The translations under genes and the position numbers were made by a program. Under the pieces are notes generated by a model. It was not told the DNA's origin. It did no database searches and worked only from the letters and a program-made list of their open reading frames with translations. A stretch of 64,000 nt of DNA, from contig OY969793.1 of NCBI GenBank assembly GCA_963703145.1, positions 186,001 to 250,000 of the forward strand, given 5' to 3'. This DNA comes from Bog-756 sp963703145. Lineage in GTDB: Bacteria; Actinomycetota; Acidimicrobiia; Acidimicrobiales; RAAP-2. This document shows, piece by piece, positions 25,446 to 34,634 of this stretch (the first letter of the stretch is position 1; each line of letters opens with the position of its first letter).

Positions 25446-26099
25446 GTGGTGGAAGTGACCATCCCGACGGCGACCATCGACGACTCTGGCGGCCGTCCGA
25501 AGTCCCGAAAGGGTGCCGTAACCCGCGCCCGGCTGATAACCGCGGCGAAGATCGTTTTCGAGCGGGACGGATTTCTCGAAGCTCGTGTGGTGGATATCGC
25601 TGAGACGGCGGGATTGGCCAGTGGGTCCTTCTATCACTACTTCGATTCGAAGGAACAGATTTTCAGGGAAATTGCCGCAGCACAGGAGGAGCGTCTGACC
25701 GAGCTGACGGACGACGAACTCAGAGTCAGCGAGGCGTCGCCATGGGACCGGATTCGTGATGCGAATCGGCGATATCTGGAACGGTATCGGGATGAAGCAG
25801 CCCTGATGGGTGTCATTGAACAGGTGTCTCGATACGACAGCCATGTCTCCGCCGACCGCATGGCGACCATGAAGCATTTCGTGGAGCGCGCCGAGCGGGC
25901 GATCAGACGACTTCAGCTCGAAGGGCTGGTCGACCGTCGAATCAATCCGGCAATTGCCGGCGACGCCCTTGGTGCAATGGTTGCTCGATTCGCCGAGCTC
26001 TGGCTGGTGCAGCGTTACCGTGAGTACGACTTTGATGAAGCCGTGGAACAGCTCACCGTGTTGTGGGGTAATGCACTGGGAATGAAGTCGACGAATTAG
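25446..26099 (+). CDS. TetR/AcrR family regulator (paralogue B)
   Basis: About 217 aa from a GTG cluster (25446, 25449, 25455); the exact start is uncertain. The HTH is VVDIAETAGLASGSFYHYFDSK and the ligand domain carries YLERYRDEAALMGVIEQVS, almost the same as paralogue A (2577), and ends DEAVEQLTVLWGNALG, as in paralogue C (29812). It heads a plus-strand operon with SnoaL, tandem-domain, SDR and LLM genes and has a strong operator array upstream, so it is a prime candidate for the regulator that binds the period-6 sites. Confidence 0.88.
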   Translation: MVEVTIPTATIDDSGGRPKSRKGAVTRARLITAAKIVFERDGFLEARVVDIAETAGLASGSFYHYFDSKEQIFREIAAAQEERLTELTDDELRVSEASPWDRIRDANRRYLERYRDEAALMGVIEQVSRYDSHVSADRMATMKHFVERAERAIRRLQLEGLVDRRINPAIAGDALGAMVARFAELWLVQRYREYDFDEAVEQLTVLWGNALGMKSTN

Positions 26100-26221
26100 T
26101 TGGTGATCGAGTGTCGAATGAATACACCACCTACCGGGGTGCAGTGGGTACGGAGTTGGTGGCTGCCGCCAACTGCGTATCGGCACATGTGGCGGTGACT
26201 GCATGCAGACGTCGGGGGATA

Positions 26222-26689
26222 ATGGAACAACTATCTGACATCGAGCGATTGGTGGCCATCGAAGAAATCAAGCTCCTGAAAGCGCGTCGGGATCGGTTCG
26301 TCGATACGAAGCGTTGGGCAGACTTGGAAGCACTCCATGCACCCGATCACCGCTCGTATAACGATGATTATCCACCATGGACAACGGCAGCCGAAATGAT
26401 CGCGAACGTCCGAACCATCATGGATACCTTGCGAACCGCCCATCACTCGCACACACCCGAGATCACCTTCGAATCGCCCACACAGGCAAGCGGAATCTGG
26501 GCCATGACTGGCGTAACGATGTGGGACCAGGGATCGGAGGAGCACTGGTTCGTAGCCTTTGGTCACTACTCCGAGACGTACGAGAAGCGCGACCAGGACT
26601 GGGTCTTCACCAGCCGACGATTGAAGTACCTCTTCACAAAAATGTCCGAGGGGGCCATCTTTCCCCCGCCCGGCCTCGACCAGAATTAG
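26222..26689 (+). CDS. SnoaL-like (NTF2-fold) protein
   Basis: 155 aa from ATG 26222, preceded by GGGGGA; the longer frame from 26111 has no comparable signal. The start IERLVAIEEIKLLKARRDRF followed by a W-A-D-L-E-A-L-H pattern is typical of SnoaL_4-type proteins, which serve as small cone-shaped isomerases, hydratases or cyclases. Downstream features include SGIWAMTGVTMWD and YEKRDQDWVFTSRRL. It sits in an operon with a second SnoaL protein at 27511. The reaction is unknown. Confidence 0.85.
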   Translation: MEQLSDIERLVAIEEIKLLKARRDRFVDTKRWADLEALHAPDHRSYNDDYPPWTTAAEMIANVRTIMDTLRTAHHSHTPEITFESPTQASGIWAMTGVTMWDQGSEEHWFVAFGHYSETYEKRDQDWVFTSRRLKYLFTKMSEGAIFPPPGLDQN

Positions 26690-26780
26690 TGGTGACCTCG
26701 GCATGGATCATTCTTCGCTGAGTTCGACACCTTGATGCACGAGTTGGTTCCTCGATGTCCAATCCGCAAAGGAGCGACGA

Positions 26781-27509
26781 ATGATCAGAGTCAAGGCAGC
26801 ATTCTTCAGCCTCACACCCCCACCACCTGCAGACGACGATGGAAGTTACCTCCAATGGCATCTGCTAGATCACATGCCCGAGCAGTACCAGTTGCCAGGA
26901 ATCCAATATGCACTTCGGTACATCGCTGATAGCAACTATCGGGCGAGCGCCATCGCTGCATCTGGGCATCTGAAGGAAGTCGGCAATATTGTTAACTATC
27001 TGGTGGGGGATCCGGTCCAGCAGACGCACGATGATTTCATGGAACTTGGTGGCCGACTTGCAGAGAATGGGCGATTTCCAGAGATCCGCCAGTCGCTGCA
27101 GTTGCGAATGCCAGCGCTCCTCAGTTGGCTTGCAGCGCCGCAGGCCTTGATCTCGCCCGAAGTGGTGCCGTTCCGTCCTCACCGCGGCGTCCTCGTGATC
27201 ATTGAGGAACCGGCGGACGGAAACGTATCTGCATGGCTTCGCTGGCTCCACACGGATCACTATCCGACTGTGATGGCGGTGCCGGGCATCGCTGGGGTTT
27301 GGACGTACGGTTCCACGGAAACCTGGAAGTTGCACGCCGCGATTCAAGGTGAGATGCAGTACACCACCGTGGTGTATCTGGATGACGAACCGTTGGGTGT
27401 CGCGAAATCAATCGCTTCGCTAGTGGAGGAGCGTTGGCAGTCAGGCGCGGTGCGCCCGCTATTCGCGGGTCCCTTGAAGTCGATGGTCCAGTGGGACGCG
27501 TGGAGATGA
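26781..27509 (+). CDS. Unassigned protein with two EthD-like repeats
   Basis: 242 aa with no confident family assignment. Residues 23-47 (YLQWHLLDHMPEQ, then LPGIQYALRY) and 152-176 (WLRWLHTDHYPTV, then VPGIAGVWTY) align without gaps at an offset of 129, showing an internal duplication. The W-x3-DH...PGI pattern recalls EthD-like dimeric alpha/beta-barrel (ferredoxin-like) domains, so the protein may be a single-chain version of such a dimer. The ATG lies 91 bases after the SnoaL gene, with AAAGGAGCGACGA upstream. The next gene starts 1 base after its stop. A role as a small enzyme or binding protein in the same pathway is inference. Confidence 0.7.
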   Translation: MIRVKAAFFSLTPPPPADDDGSYLQWHLLDHMPEQYQLPGIQYALRYIADSNYRASAIAASGHLKEVGNIVNYLVGDPVQQTHDDFMELGGRLAENGRFPEIRQSLQLRMPALLSWLAAPQALISPEVVPFRPHRGVLVIIEEPADGNVSAWLRWLHTDHYPTVMAVPGIAGVWTYGSTETWKLHAAIQGEMQYTTVVYLDDEPLGVAKSIASLVEERWQSGAVRPLFAGPLKSMVQWDAWR

Positions 27510-27510
27510 C

Positions 27511-28014
27511 ATGACCGAGCCAGAGATCGAGGAGTTGTACATCCGCGTTCGGCGATTGGAGGACGAGTCAGCCATCACCAAGTTGATCTTGACGTATGGA
27601 CCCGCGGCCGACGCGGGCTTGGCATCCTTCGCTGGAGGGCTCTGGACGGAGGACGGTTCCTATGACTGGGACGCTGATGGTGACCCACACCTGGGAAGCG
27701 ACGGCGTCGAAGCAATGCTGCGAAGCGATGGTCATCAACGATTGATCGCCAAGGGCGTCGCTCATTTTTCGGGGCCACCCCTGATCGAGATCGATGGCGA
27801 CCACGGCACGGCGCTCAACTACTCCATGGTGATGAGACGCGAAGGCGATCGATTCTTCCTTTGGCGAGTGAGCGCGGTCCGCTGGGATCTGGAGAAGGCC
27901 GGAACTCGATGGACAGTAGGGAGACGGACGAATCGACTCCTTGAGGAGTCCGGTGGTGGCAGGCAGTTGTTCGAGGGAGCGTTGAAGGAGCTATTCGAAG
28001 TGACGGAACAATGA
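27511..28014 (+). CDS. SnoaL-like (NTF2-fold) protein
   Basis: 167 aa. The opening helix (IRVRRLEDESAITKLILTYG) followed by an acidic GGLWTEDGSYDWDADGDP segment is characteristic of SnoaL_4/DUF4440-like proteins. GVAHFSGPPLIEIDGDHGTA and FFLWRVSAVRWDLEKAG form the later beta strands. Its stop overlaps the SDR start (ATGA 28011-28014). Possible roles are dehydratase, isomerase or ring-forming enzyme; none can be assigned. Confidence 0.85.
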   Translation: MTEPEIEELYIRVRRLEDESAITKLILTYGPAADAGLASFAGGLWTEDGSYDWDADGDPHLGSDGVEAMLRSDGHQRLIAKGVAHFSGPPLIEIDGDHGTALNYSMVMRREGDRFFLWRVSAVRWDLEKAGTRWTVGRRTNRLLEESGGGRQLFEGALKELFEVTEQ

Positions 28015-28796
28015 GCAGTGGGCGACTCCAAGGCAAGGTTGCGATCATCACGGGGGCAAGTACCGGACTGGGGCCCGTGATGGCCGCCACCTTCGTAAGC
28101 GAAGGAGCCCGGGTGCTGCTGACGGCGCGCCGGGAGGATCTCGTCCGTGAGGCTGCAGTCGCTGCTGGCGAAGGAGCTATTGCCATGCGTTCCGATGTCA
28201 CCAACGAGAGTGACGTCATTGCGATGGTTGCTCGGGCTGTCGATGAGTTCGGACAAGTGGATGTCCTTTGCAACAACGCGGCTGCACCGGGCGAGGACCG
28301 ATGGATTTGGGAGCAGACTCTCGAGAACTGGAACAACACGCTAGCGATCGATATCACAGCTGCCATGCTGTGTACGAGGGAAGTTCTGAAACAGTCGATG
28401 CTTGAGCGACAATCCGGCGTGATCCTGAATTTCTCCTCCACGGCTGGATTCAACGGGGTGGTCAGAAAGTCGCACTACGTGACAGCGAAGGCATCGCTGA
28501 GGGCATTCACCAAGGCTGTCGCACTCGAGGTCGGATCACATGGCATTCGCTGTAACTGCGTTGTGCCTGGAGGGATCGATACCGATCTGTGGCGCAGCTG
28601 GGTGCAGCGAATGGCCAACGAGCGAGGCGTTGACGCTGACGAGGAACGAGAGCGCCTGCTCCGGAATGTAGCCCTACGAGACATCTCCTCACCACAGGAC
28701 GTTGCGAATCTGGCCTTGTTCTTGGCGAGCGATGAGAGTCGGACCATCACGGGACAGTCGATACCGGTAGATGCCGGCGGCTACATGCAGGGTTGA
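28011..28796 (+). CDS. Short-chain dehydrogenase/reductase (SDR)
   Basis: 261 aa. The cofactor motif is TGASTGLGPVMA, then LTARRED, where Arg after the second strand suggests NADP(H). The NNAA variant CNNAAAPGE is present, and the catalytic residues are in FSSTAGFNGVVRKSHYVTAK (S, Y, K). The C-terminal SIPVDAGGYMQG is typical of FabG-like members. It is fifth of six genes in the 25446-29666 operon, overlapping the SnoaL gene and 9 bases from the LLM gene. Confidence 0.92.
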   Translation: MSSGRLQGKVAIITGASTGLGPVMAATFVSEGARVLLTARREDLVREAAVAAGEGAIAMRSDVTNESDVIAMVARAVDEFGQVDVLCNNAAAPGEDRWIWEQTLENWNNTLAIDITAAMLCTREVLKQSMLERQSGVILNFSSTAGFNGVVRKSHYVTAKASLRAFTKAVALEVGSHGIRCNCVVPGGIDTDLWRSWVQRMANERGVDADEERERLLRNVALRDISSPQDVANLALFLASDESRTITGQSIPVDAGGYMQG

Positions 28797-28805
28797 GGAG
28801 AGACT

Positions 28806-29666
28806 ATGGCTCTGGAGCTGTCCATTGCGACGCCGGTGGTGACGATGACTCCGGGGAGCCATGGCAAGTGGGAAATCTCCGCCACCATCGAGGATCTGGC
28901 GCGTGTTGCTGAGACTGCTGACCGGCTCGGTTACCACCACATGACGTGTAGTGAGCACGTTGCGCTGCCAGAAGCAGAACTGGCTCGGCGAGGTGCACGG
29001 TATTGGGACCCGTTGGCAACGTTCGGGTACCTTGCAGCACGCACGAAGAACATTCGCTTCGCCACCAGCGTCCTTGTTCTCGCCTACCACCATCCCCTCG
29101 CCGTAGCGAAGCGGTACGGCACGCTGGACGTGGTCAGCAACGGTCGATTGATTCTTGGTGTGGGTGTCGGAACACTGAAAGAGGAGTTCGATCTCCTCGG
29201 AGCACCCTTCGACGAACGAGGGCCACGTACGGATGACATGCTCCGAGCGCTGAGGGCGTCACTTTCCCAGAAGACGCCCTCGTACCACGGCGACTATTAC
29301 GATTTCGAGGGGTTGGTGGTGGATCCCTGTGCCGTGCAGCACCACGTACCCATTTGGGTGGGCGGCCGTACTCTTCGGTCACTTCGTCGCGCAGTCACTC
29401 TCGCCGATGGGTGGTGTCCATTTTCTGTGACCGCTGCTCAAGCTGCTGAGTGGTTGCGTGAGATGGAGCTACCTCCGAACTTCGACTTTGTGCTTCCTCC
29501 TGTTGGACGTCTCGATCCCGTCAGTGACCCAGGACGTACTCAAGAGATTCTGGCGGCAACGGCAGCGGCAGGAGCGACAATCGTGTCAGTTGGTGCGTCG
29601 CATGAGACTTTGGAGGGGTATCTCGAATTCATCGATGCACTCGCCAAGGTTCGGGCATCCATGTAG
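28806..29666 (+). CDS. LLM-class (F420-dependent) oxidoreductase
   Basis: 286 aa. TIGR03619-like pattern: TADRLGYHHMTCSEHVALP, NIRFATSVLVLAYHHPLAVA, RYGTLDVVSNGRLILGVGVG and LLGAPFDERG, then HVPIWVGGRTLRSLRRAV. GAGGAGA lies before the ATG. Last gene of the operon. A weak 6-bp hairpin (GCTGGG/CCCAGC, 29666-29685) overlaps its stop and might end transcription ahead of the convergent TetR gene at 29812. Confidence 0.9.
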   Translation: MALELSIATPVVTMTPGSHGKWEISATIEDLARVAETADRLGYHHMTCSEHVALPEAELARRGARYWDPLATFGYLAARTKNIRFATSVLVLAYHHPLAVAKRYGTLDVVSNGRLILGVGVGTLKEEFDLLGAPFDERGPRTDDMLRALRASLSQKTPSYHGDYYDFEGLVVDPCAVQHHVPIWVGGRTLRSLRRAVTLADGWCPFSVTAAQAAEWLREMELPPNFDFVLPPVGRLDPVSDPGRTQEILAATAAAGATIVSVGASHETLEGYLEFIDALAKVRASM

Positions 29667-29811
29667 CTGGGCGGCAACCCCCAGCCGGACGTCTGCACAA
29701 AATGCAGCTCACCTGTTGGATTGGTTCGATGAGTGTCGGTTCAGGTAGTTGACGGGTCGAGTGTTTTCCGTCAGCCATCGCTCCGAATTCGAAGCGTCCG
29801 GCATCTCCGTC

Positions 29812-30492
29812 TTAGGGCCTCTTGAGACCAACGGCGTTGATCCAAAGCAGGGTCAACTGGTCCACGGCATGGTCGAAGTCGAAAGTCTGGCCCTCAAAGT
29901 ACATCTGTTCCGCAAACCCGGCGACCATGCCGCCTAGTGCGTGCGCAGCCAGCGACGGATCAATCTCCTCATAGACCAGTCCGGCCTTTTGGTACTCCCG
30001 CGTTCGGCGTTCGATCAATCGGGCAAACTCCACTTCCCGCTCCACCCGAATCCGGAGAACCTCGTCATCAAAAGTCGAAACCTGCTCGATGACGCGGAGA
30101 ATGTCTGCGTTCTCCTTGAATGACTGCAGATAATGGCGATTTGCTGCTCGAATTCGCTCGACCGGATCCGATTCATCGACAGGGGCGTCTACCCGGAGCA
30201 GATCGATCTCGACGGAGTCAACGACCTCCGTGAAGACCTCCTCCTTCGACGTGAAGTAGGTGTAGAAGCTCCCATGTGAGAGCCTGGCCTCAGCGCAGAT
30301 GTCTGCGATGCGTGCATGGAGGAAACCCTGCCGTTCGAAAACGGTCCTCGCTGACTCGACCAACTGCTGCCTAGTCTGGCGACCTCTAGCGGTCCGCCCG
30401 GTGCCGCGGCGCGTCTGCTCCGCATCCTGCACGGGCTCTTCGACTCTGCGGCCGCGACTTGCGTTTGGAATACGGACAGATTGATTGGCCAT
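29812..30492 (-). CDS. TetR/AcrR family regulator (paralogue C)
   Basis: 226 aa. A basic N-terminus (RRGTGRTARGRQTRQQLV) leads into the HTH (RIADICAEARLSHGSFYTYFTSK). The ligand domain is paralogous to those at 2577 and 25446 (ILRVIEQVS; FDHAVDQLTLLWINAVG). It is transcribed away from the ligase/acyl-CoA dehydrogenase operon at 30890, with one operator-like site (30805-30820) between them, the standard layout of a TetR regulator and its target. Confidence 0.92.
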   Translation of the reverse strand: MANQSVRIPNASRGRRVEEPVQDAEQTRRGTGRTARGRQTRQQLVESARTVFERQGFLHARIADICAEARLSHGSFYTYFTSKEEVFTEVVDSVEIDLLRVDAPVDESDPVERIRAANRHYLQSFKENADILRVIEQVSTFDDEVLRIRVEREVEFARLIERRTREYQKAGLVYEEIDPSLAAHALGGMVAGFAEQMYFEGQTFDFDHAVDQLTLLWINAVGLKRP

Positions 30493-30889
30493 GAGACCTC
30501 CGACGACACTTTAGCCATCCCGGGGAGGACGTCCTTCGGACTACGAGTGATGTCTCGTGGCTAGGGCAGACTGTTTTCGTCGAATCGTGTGCCCAGGGGA
30601 GCCCGGGTGATGCGTGTGTGAGTGAGTCGGCACAACATCCCCAGGTGATTGGGCCACGCCGAAGTGTTCGCTCCGCGTGTGGACTCAATGGGCCCTTCAC
30701 CCTTCCGATTGTTCGACTTTCTAGAGCCGCCGTTCGTGGTGGCCTCCATCCGGTATCCGGCAAAAATATGGACACTTTGGACTTCTGCTCATTAGGAACT
30801 AGTATTGACGTCATAGTCAATTCTTCGAATCACGTCAGTGTCTCTCTGTCGCGTGCCGATCAGGGCAGGTTGCTCGGCACGGAGCCGCA
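30493..30889. other. Divergent promoter region between TetR and ligase genes
   Basis: No gene is seen. The operator-like site at 30805-30820 lies 70-85 bases upstream of the ligase ATG and over 300 bases from the TetR ATG, so by position it should act mainly on the ligase operon. GGAG at 30881-30884 is the ligase ribosome-binding site. Confidence 0.5.
30805..30820. promoter_or_regulatory. Period-6 operator-like site before the ligase/ACAD operon
   Basis: Half-sites TTGA (30805), TCAT (30811) and TCAA (30817) are spaced by 6 bp, with the palindrome TGACGTCA at 30806-30813. Confidence 0.62.
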
Positions 30890-32500
30890 ATGGCCCGTTA
30901 TGGTTCGCGCCGGCTCTCCGGGTCGTGCCGTGTGGTGCCCGGTCAGGTGACACGGGCCGTGCCGCCTCATCTTGTGGATAGCGCAGGCGAATTCAGGATT
31001 CGTGGCTTCTGGCCGTCGGAGGTGACTGATCTCGTTGCCATTACGGCCGCGACCAACCCTGGTCAATCGGCTCTAGTGGATCGCCGTGAGCGGCTCGACT
31101 ACGGCCAGTTGGATCGCCGTGTCCGTGACTATGTCTCCCTACTAGCCGACCATGGGCTGAAGACAGGAGACGCCGTCGTGGCTATCGCGTCGAACGATTG
31201 TCGAAGTGCCGTCGCGTACCACGCCATGCGCCGTCTCGGACTCATCAGCGTGCTTCTTTCAGAGCACGCTGCACCTGCCGAGGTCTCACAAGCGATCGAG
31301 CGCACCGAACCGCGATTGGCAATCGCCCCGCACCATTTGATTGACGTGCTGTCGAGTCAGCATCCGTCGATCGGGTGGCTGAGTAACGGAGGCGAAACAT
31401 CGGCTGGCACAGCAGCAGACCTGGAGCCTGAGGAGAGCAACCCCAACTCACCGGCTGTTGTTTTGTTCACGTCCGGATCGACCTCTCGCCCGAAGGGAGT
31501 GATCCACTCGACCAATACACTTCGGGTTGCTGCCGAGAACTACGTCGATGCGGCGGCACTTGAAGCTACCGACGTCTTCTTCCTGGTGAGCCCGCTCGCT
31601 TCCATCACGGGCGTGCTTCAGGCTCTGGTGATGGCGCCCCTCCTTGGAGCGTGTGCAGTGTTGGAGGACCGCTGGGACGACGTGGGTACCTTCGATTTGC
31701 TGGTTCGGGAACATGCGACGTTCTACGGAGGGCCCGATGTGGTTCTGCGTCGCCTGTTAGATGAAGCCGAGCGTCGCAAGCTCCCATCGCTGCCGGTTCG
31801 CGCCGTGTCCGTAGGAGGGACGATGCTCGACGCGGACCTACTTCGGCGCGCCGAGATCGATTATGGAATCTGCGTCATGCGGGCATATGGCTCATCGGAA
31901 GCTCCGTTCAGCACGACTACGCCGCCGACGGCGAATCTCGAAGAGCGACTCGGGACCGATGGTCGGCCCACCAGGGGCGTGGAAGTAAGGATCGGCTCGC
32001 AACGAGACGATGGCGAATGTCTCATCAGGGGACCACATCTATTCCTGGGATATATCGACGCCGAGGACAATGACGAGGCTTTCGAAGAGGAATGGTTCAG
32101 AACAGGTGACGTTGGGACATTCCGTAACGATCAGCTCAAAATCGTGGGCCGCCTGAAGGAGATCGTAATCCGCAACGGCATCAAGATATCAATGTCGGCC
32201 GTCGAGCAAGCGGCTCGCGCGTTGGCGTTCGTGGACGATGCTGCGGCTTATGCACAGGCTGACCCCGATACGGGTGAACACCTTGTCTTGGCGGTGCGGC
32301 CGGTGAACGGCGACATCGATTTCGAAGTGCTGATCGCCGCCTTACTCGAAAGCGGCCTCGGCAAGCGGAGTCTCCCCGAAGAGTTGGTCATCTGGGACGA
32401 GCCCTTCCCGAGGACGGCGACAGACAAGTTGAGCCGGGTAGCGCTCGCCGAGGAATCGTCCCGTCGGCCCCGAATGTTTGTCGAGCGGCTTTCCCGGTGA
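30890..32500 (+). CDS. AMP-dependent acyl-CoA synthetase
   Basis: 536 aa from ATG 30890, with GGAG 5 bases upstream; a start at GTG 30932 is also possible. P-loop LFTSGSTSRPKGVIHST, adenine motif MRAYGSSEAP, hinge FRTGDVGTFRNDQLKIVGR with KEIVIRNGIKIS, and C-terminal FPRTATDKLSRVAL (catalytic Lys). The usual GGENI motif reads NGIKI, an unusual variant. It activates an acid for the acyl-CoA dehydrogenase pair that follows. First gene of a three-gene operon. Confidence 0.9.
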   Translation: MARYGSRRLSGSCRVVPGQVTRAVPPHLVDSAGEFRIRGFWPSEVTDLVAITAATNPGQSALVDRRERLDYGQLDRRVRDYVSLLADHGLKTGDAVVAIASNDCRSAVAYHAMRRLGLISVLLSEHAAPAEVSQAIERTEPRLAIAPHHLIDVLSSQHPSIGWLSNGGETSAGTAADLEPEESNPNSPAVVLFTSGSTSRPKGVIHSTNTLRVAAENYVDAAALEATDVFFLVSPLASITGVLQALVMAPLLGACAVLEDRWDDVGTFDLLVREHATFYGGPDVVLRRLLDEAERRKLPSLPVRAVSVGGTMLDADLLRRAEIDYGICVMRAYGSSEAPFSTTTPPTANLEERLGTDGRPTRGVEVRIGSQRDDGECLIRGPHLFLGYIDAEDNDEAFEEEWFRTGDVGTFRNDQLKIVGRLKEIVIRNGIKISMSAVEQAARALAFVDDAAAYAQADPDTGEHLVLAVRPVNGDIDFEVLIAALLESGLGKRSLPEELVIWDEPFPRTATDKLSRVALAEESSRRPRMFVERLSR

Positions 32501-32531
32501 CCACCTCCGTGAGAGTTCCGGGTGGTGCAGC

Positions 32532-33695
32532 ATGAAGGCCGCGGAGGTGCCGACGAGTGCTCAGCATGCTGACGTAACTAGCCCGCAGGCGTTTCGCAAA
32601 TCACTCCGGGGATGGCTGGAAGAGCATGGTGATACGTTGCCCCGTGCCGAGCCTGGTGCAGGTTTCGAACAGCGCCTCGATGCCATTCGGTCCCTTCAGG
32701 CCCGGCTGTACTCCGCTGGGTGGGCCAGGTTCGGATGGCCCGAGCAGGTAGGTGGGCTGGGCGGATCAGCCATTCACCGGGCTGTGCTCTACGACGAGCT
32801 GGCTCTGGCCGGGTTCCCGGCTCGTAGCGCCTTCGAACATATCGAAATCCTGGCCCCGGCAATGATTGCGCATTGGAGCCAACATGAGTTCGGCCTCGCA
32901 CTGCCCCGACTGCTTTCCGGCGACGAACTCTGGTGTCAGGGCTTCTCGGAACCGGATGCCGGCTCCGACCTGGCGTCTCTGAGGACCAGCGCCATTCGTG
33001 ACGGTAGTGGCTACAGGATCAACGGGACAAAATGTTGGACGAGCTGGGCGGTGTTTGCTGATCGCTGCGCGGTCCTGGCCCGCACGGGAACCACCCAAGA
33101 GCGGCATCGGGGACTCTCTGCGTTTTTTGTCGACATGAAATCTGAAGGTGTTGAAGTTCGTCCGATCCGACAAGCGAACGGGACACCGGAATTGGCAGAA
33201 GTCACGTTTACCGATGTCTGGGTGACACAAGACAATTTGATCGGTGAAGAAGGGCACGGTTGGACGTTCGCCCTTGACGTGCTGTCCTGTGAACGGGCGG
33301 CGTTCGCATGGTTGCGCCAGGCAGTTCTCATGGCCGCCGCCGACCGTCTGGTAGGCAACGTGACCCCAGAATCCGCGGCCGTCATGGGCGAGGTCGTCCT
33401 CGACTTGTTTGCCTTGCGAGCGAGTTCGGCGCAGGCGGTTCGGAAACTCGCCGACGGTCGTTTCATGGGACCTGCTGCCGCTCCGTCCAAAAGCCTCTTG
33501 ACATCGGCAGAACAGGGACTCTATGACGCCGCTCATCAAATCCTGGGACCGGATCTCGTTCTGGGAACCGGCCCGGAAGATATGAGTCAGTGGCAGGAGG
33601 ACTATCTCTTCTCTCGGGCGGTATCCATTTATGGGGGAACCAGGCAGATTCAGTACATGACCATCGCTCGGTTCCTCCTCGGTCTGCCCTCATGA
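32532..33695 (+). CDS. Acyl-CoA dehydrogenase, full-length subunit
   Basis: 387 aa from ATG 32532; the open frame extends upstream but that part overlaps the ligase gene. FAD-binding signature CQGFSEPDAGSDLASLRTSA and INGTKCWTSWAVFADRCA are present, and YGGTRQIQYMTIARFLLGLP is the C-terminal motif. It introduces a double bond alpha-beta to the thioester. Its stop overlaps the start of a shorter acyl-CoA dehydrogenase (ATGA), as in the FadE26-FadE27 and FadE28-FadE29 heterotetramers of mycobacterial steroid catabolism, so the two probably form one enzyme. Confidence 0.92.
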   Translation: MKAAEVPTSAQHADVTSPQAFRKSLRGWLEEHGDTLPRAEPGAGFEQRLDAIRSLQARLYSAGWARFGWPEQVGGLGGSAIHRAVLYDELALAGFPARSAFEHIEILAPAMIAHWSQHEFGLALPRLLSGDELWCQGFSEPDAGSDLASLRTSAIRDGSGYRINGTKCWTSWAVFADRCAVLARTGTTQERHRGLSAFFVDMKSEGVEVRPIRQANGTPELAEVTFTDVWVTQDNLIGEEGHGWTFALDVLSCERAAFAWLRQAVLMAAADRLVGNVTPESAAVMGEVVLDLFALRASSAQAVRKLADGRFMGPAAAPSKSLLTSAEQGLYDAAHQILGPDLVLGTGPEDMSQWQEDYLFSRAVSIYGGTRQIQYMTIARFLLGLPS

Positions 33696-34633
33696 GCGAC
33701 GAGTTCATCGAGGCTGCTGAAGCCGTGCTCCGGCGACGTCCTTCGGGAACCGAGGCCCTCGTTGAACTGGAGTGGACACCAGACCTCAATACGGCGGACG
33801 GATTCGGTGTTGAGACCTTTGCGGCGTTGTTTCGAGCCCAGGGACGTTGCTTGGCCGCAACTCCAGCCCTGGCACTCCTGATCGCCCATCAGCTCGGTGC
33901 CGATGACGGTGGCCAAGACTTCGGCACGATCGCCTCCTATCGTGCTTCCCTCCAAGGGGATGACCTCATTCGAGTCACGTTGAGCCGGGACTACACGAAC
34001 GTCGCTCGGGTTGTGATGGATGTTGGAGAGAGGACGCTCCTGGTTGGAGATCCAACGGTCTTTTCGCTCGCCGGTTCTCAGCCACTGGATCCCGACTACG
34101 TGAACGTGGCCGCGGAGACCTCTGCCCTCGATCGGCTAACCGTCGAGCACCTAGGCGCTCGACGGTTTGAAGCTGAACGCCTCTCACGACTGGCAGCAGC
34201 GCAGGAGATGTTGGGCGTGTCAGAGGGGCTGATGCACATGGGCGTCTCCTACGCCCTCGAACGTGAGCAGTTCGGAGCCTCGATCGGAAGCTTTCCGGCC
34301 ATTCAGCAGATCTTGGCTGCCGCTGAGGTTGAGCTGGTCGGACTTCGCAACTGCTGTGATGTGGTGATGGGGGAGGCCACCCACCTCGGAGAGCAGGACC
34401 CAGCCCACGACGCAATGCTGGTCAAGGCGCTGGCTGGCAGGGCGTCCCGGCGAGTGTCCCAGGCAACACTTCAGACGCTCGGGGGAGTGGGGTTCACCTG
34501 GGACCACGACCATCATCGGTACCAACGCCGCGCCCTTACGCTCGACGCACTCTTCGGGAGCTACCACCAGCTCGTGGCCCAACTTGGCACGATGAGCATC
34601 GGCACGCCACTCCGCCGAGTGAGTGTTCTTTGA
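33692..34633 (+). CDS. Acyl-CoA dehydrogenase, short partner subunit
   Basis: 313 aa from ATG 33692 (ATGA overlap); a longer frame from 33590 is inside the previous gene. It lacks most of the N-terminal FAD-loop motif but keeps the C-terminal four-helix domain: YALEREQFGASIGSFPAIQQ, then TLQTLGGVGFTWDHDHHRYQ and RRALTLDALFGS. This is the pattern of the beta subunit of alpha2-beta2 acyl-CoA dehydrogenases. It ends 1 base before the convergent ligase stop at 34635. Confidence 0.9.
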   Translation: MSDEFIEAAEAVLRRRPSGTEALVELEWTPDLNTADGFGVETFAALFRAQGRCLAATPALALLIAHQLGADDGGQDFGTIASYRASLQGDDLIRVTLSRDYTNVARVVMDVGERTLLVGDPTVFSLAGSQPLDPDYVNVAAETSALDRLTVEHLGARRFEAERLSRLAAAQEMLGVSEGLMHMGVSYALEREQFGASIGSFPAIQQILAAAEVELVGLRNCCDVVMGEATHLGEQDPAHDAMLVKALAGRASRRVSQATLQTLGGVGFTWDHDHHRYQRRALTLDALFGSYHQLVAQLGTMSIGTPLRRVSVL

Positions 34634-34634
34634 G

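Noticed and set aside
29666..29685. Hairpin GCTGGG/CCCAGC at the end of the LLM gene as a terminator
   Set aside because: A 6-bp stem with an 8-base loop and no T-run is too weak to call as a separate feature.
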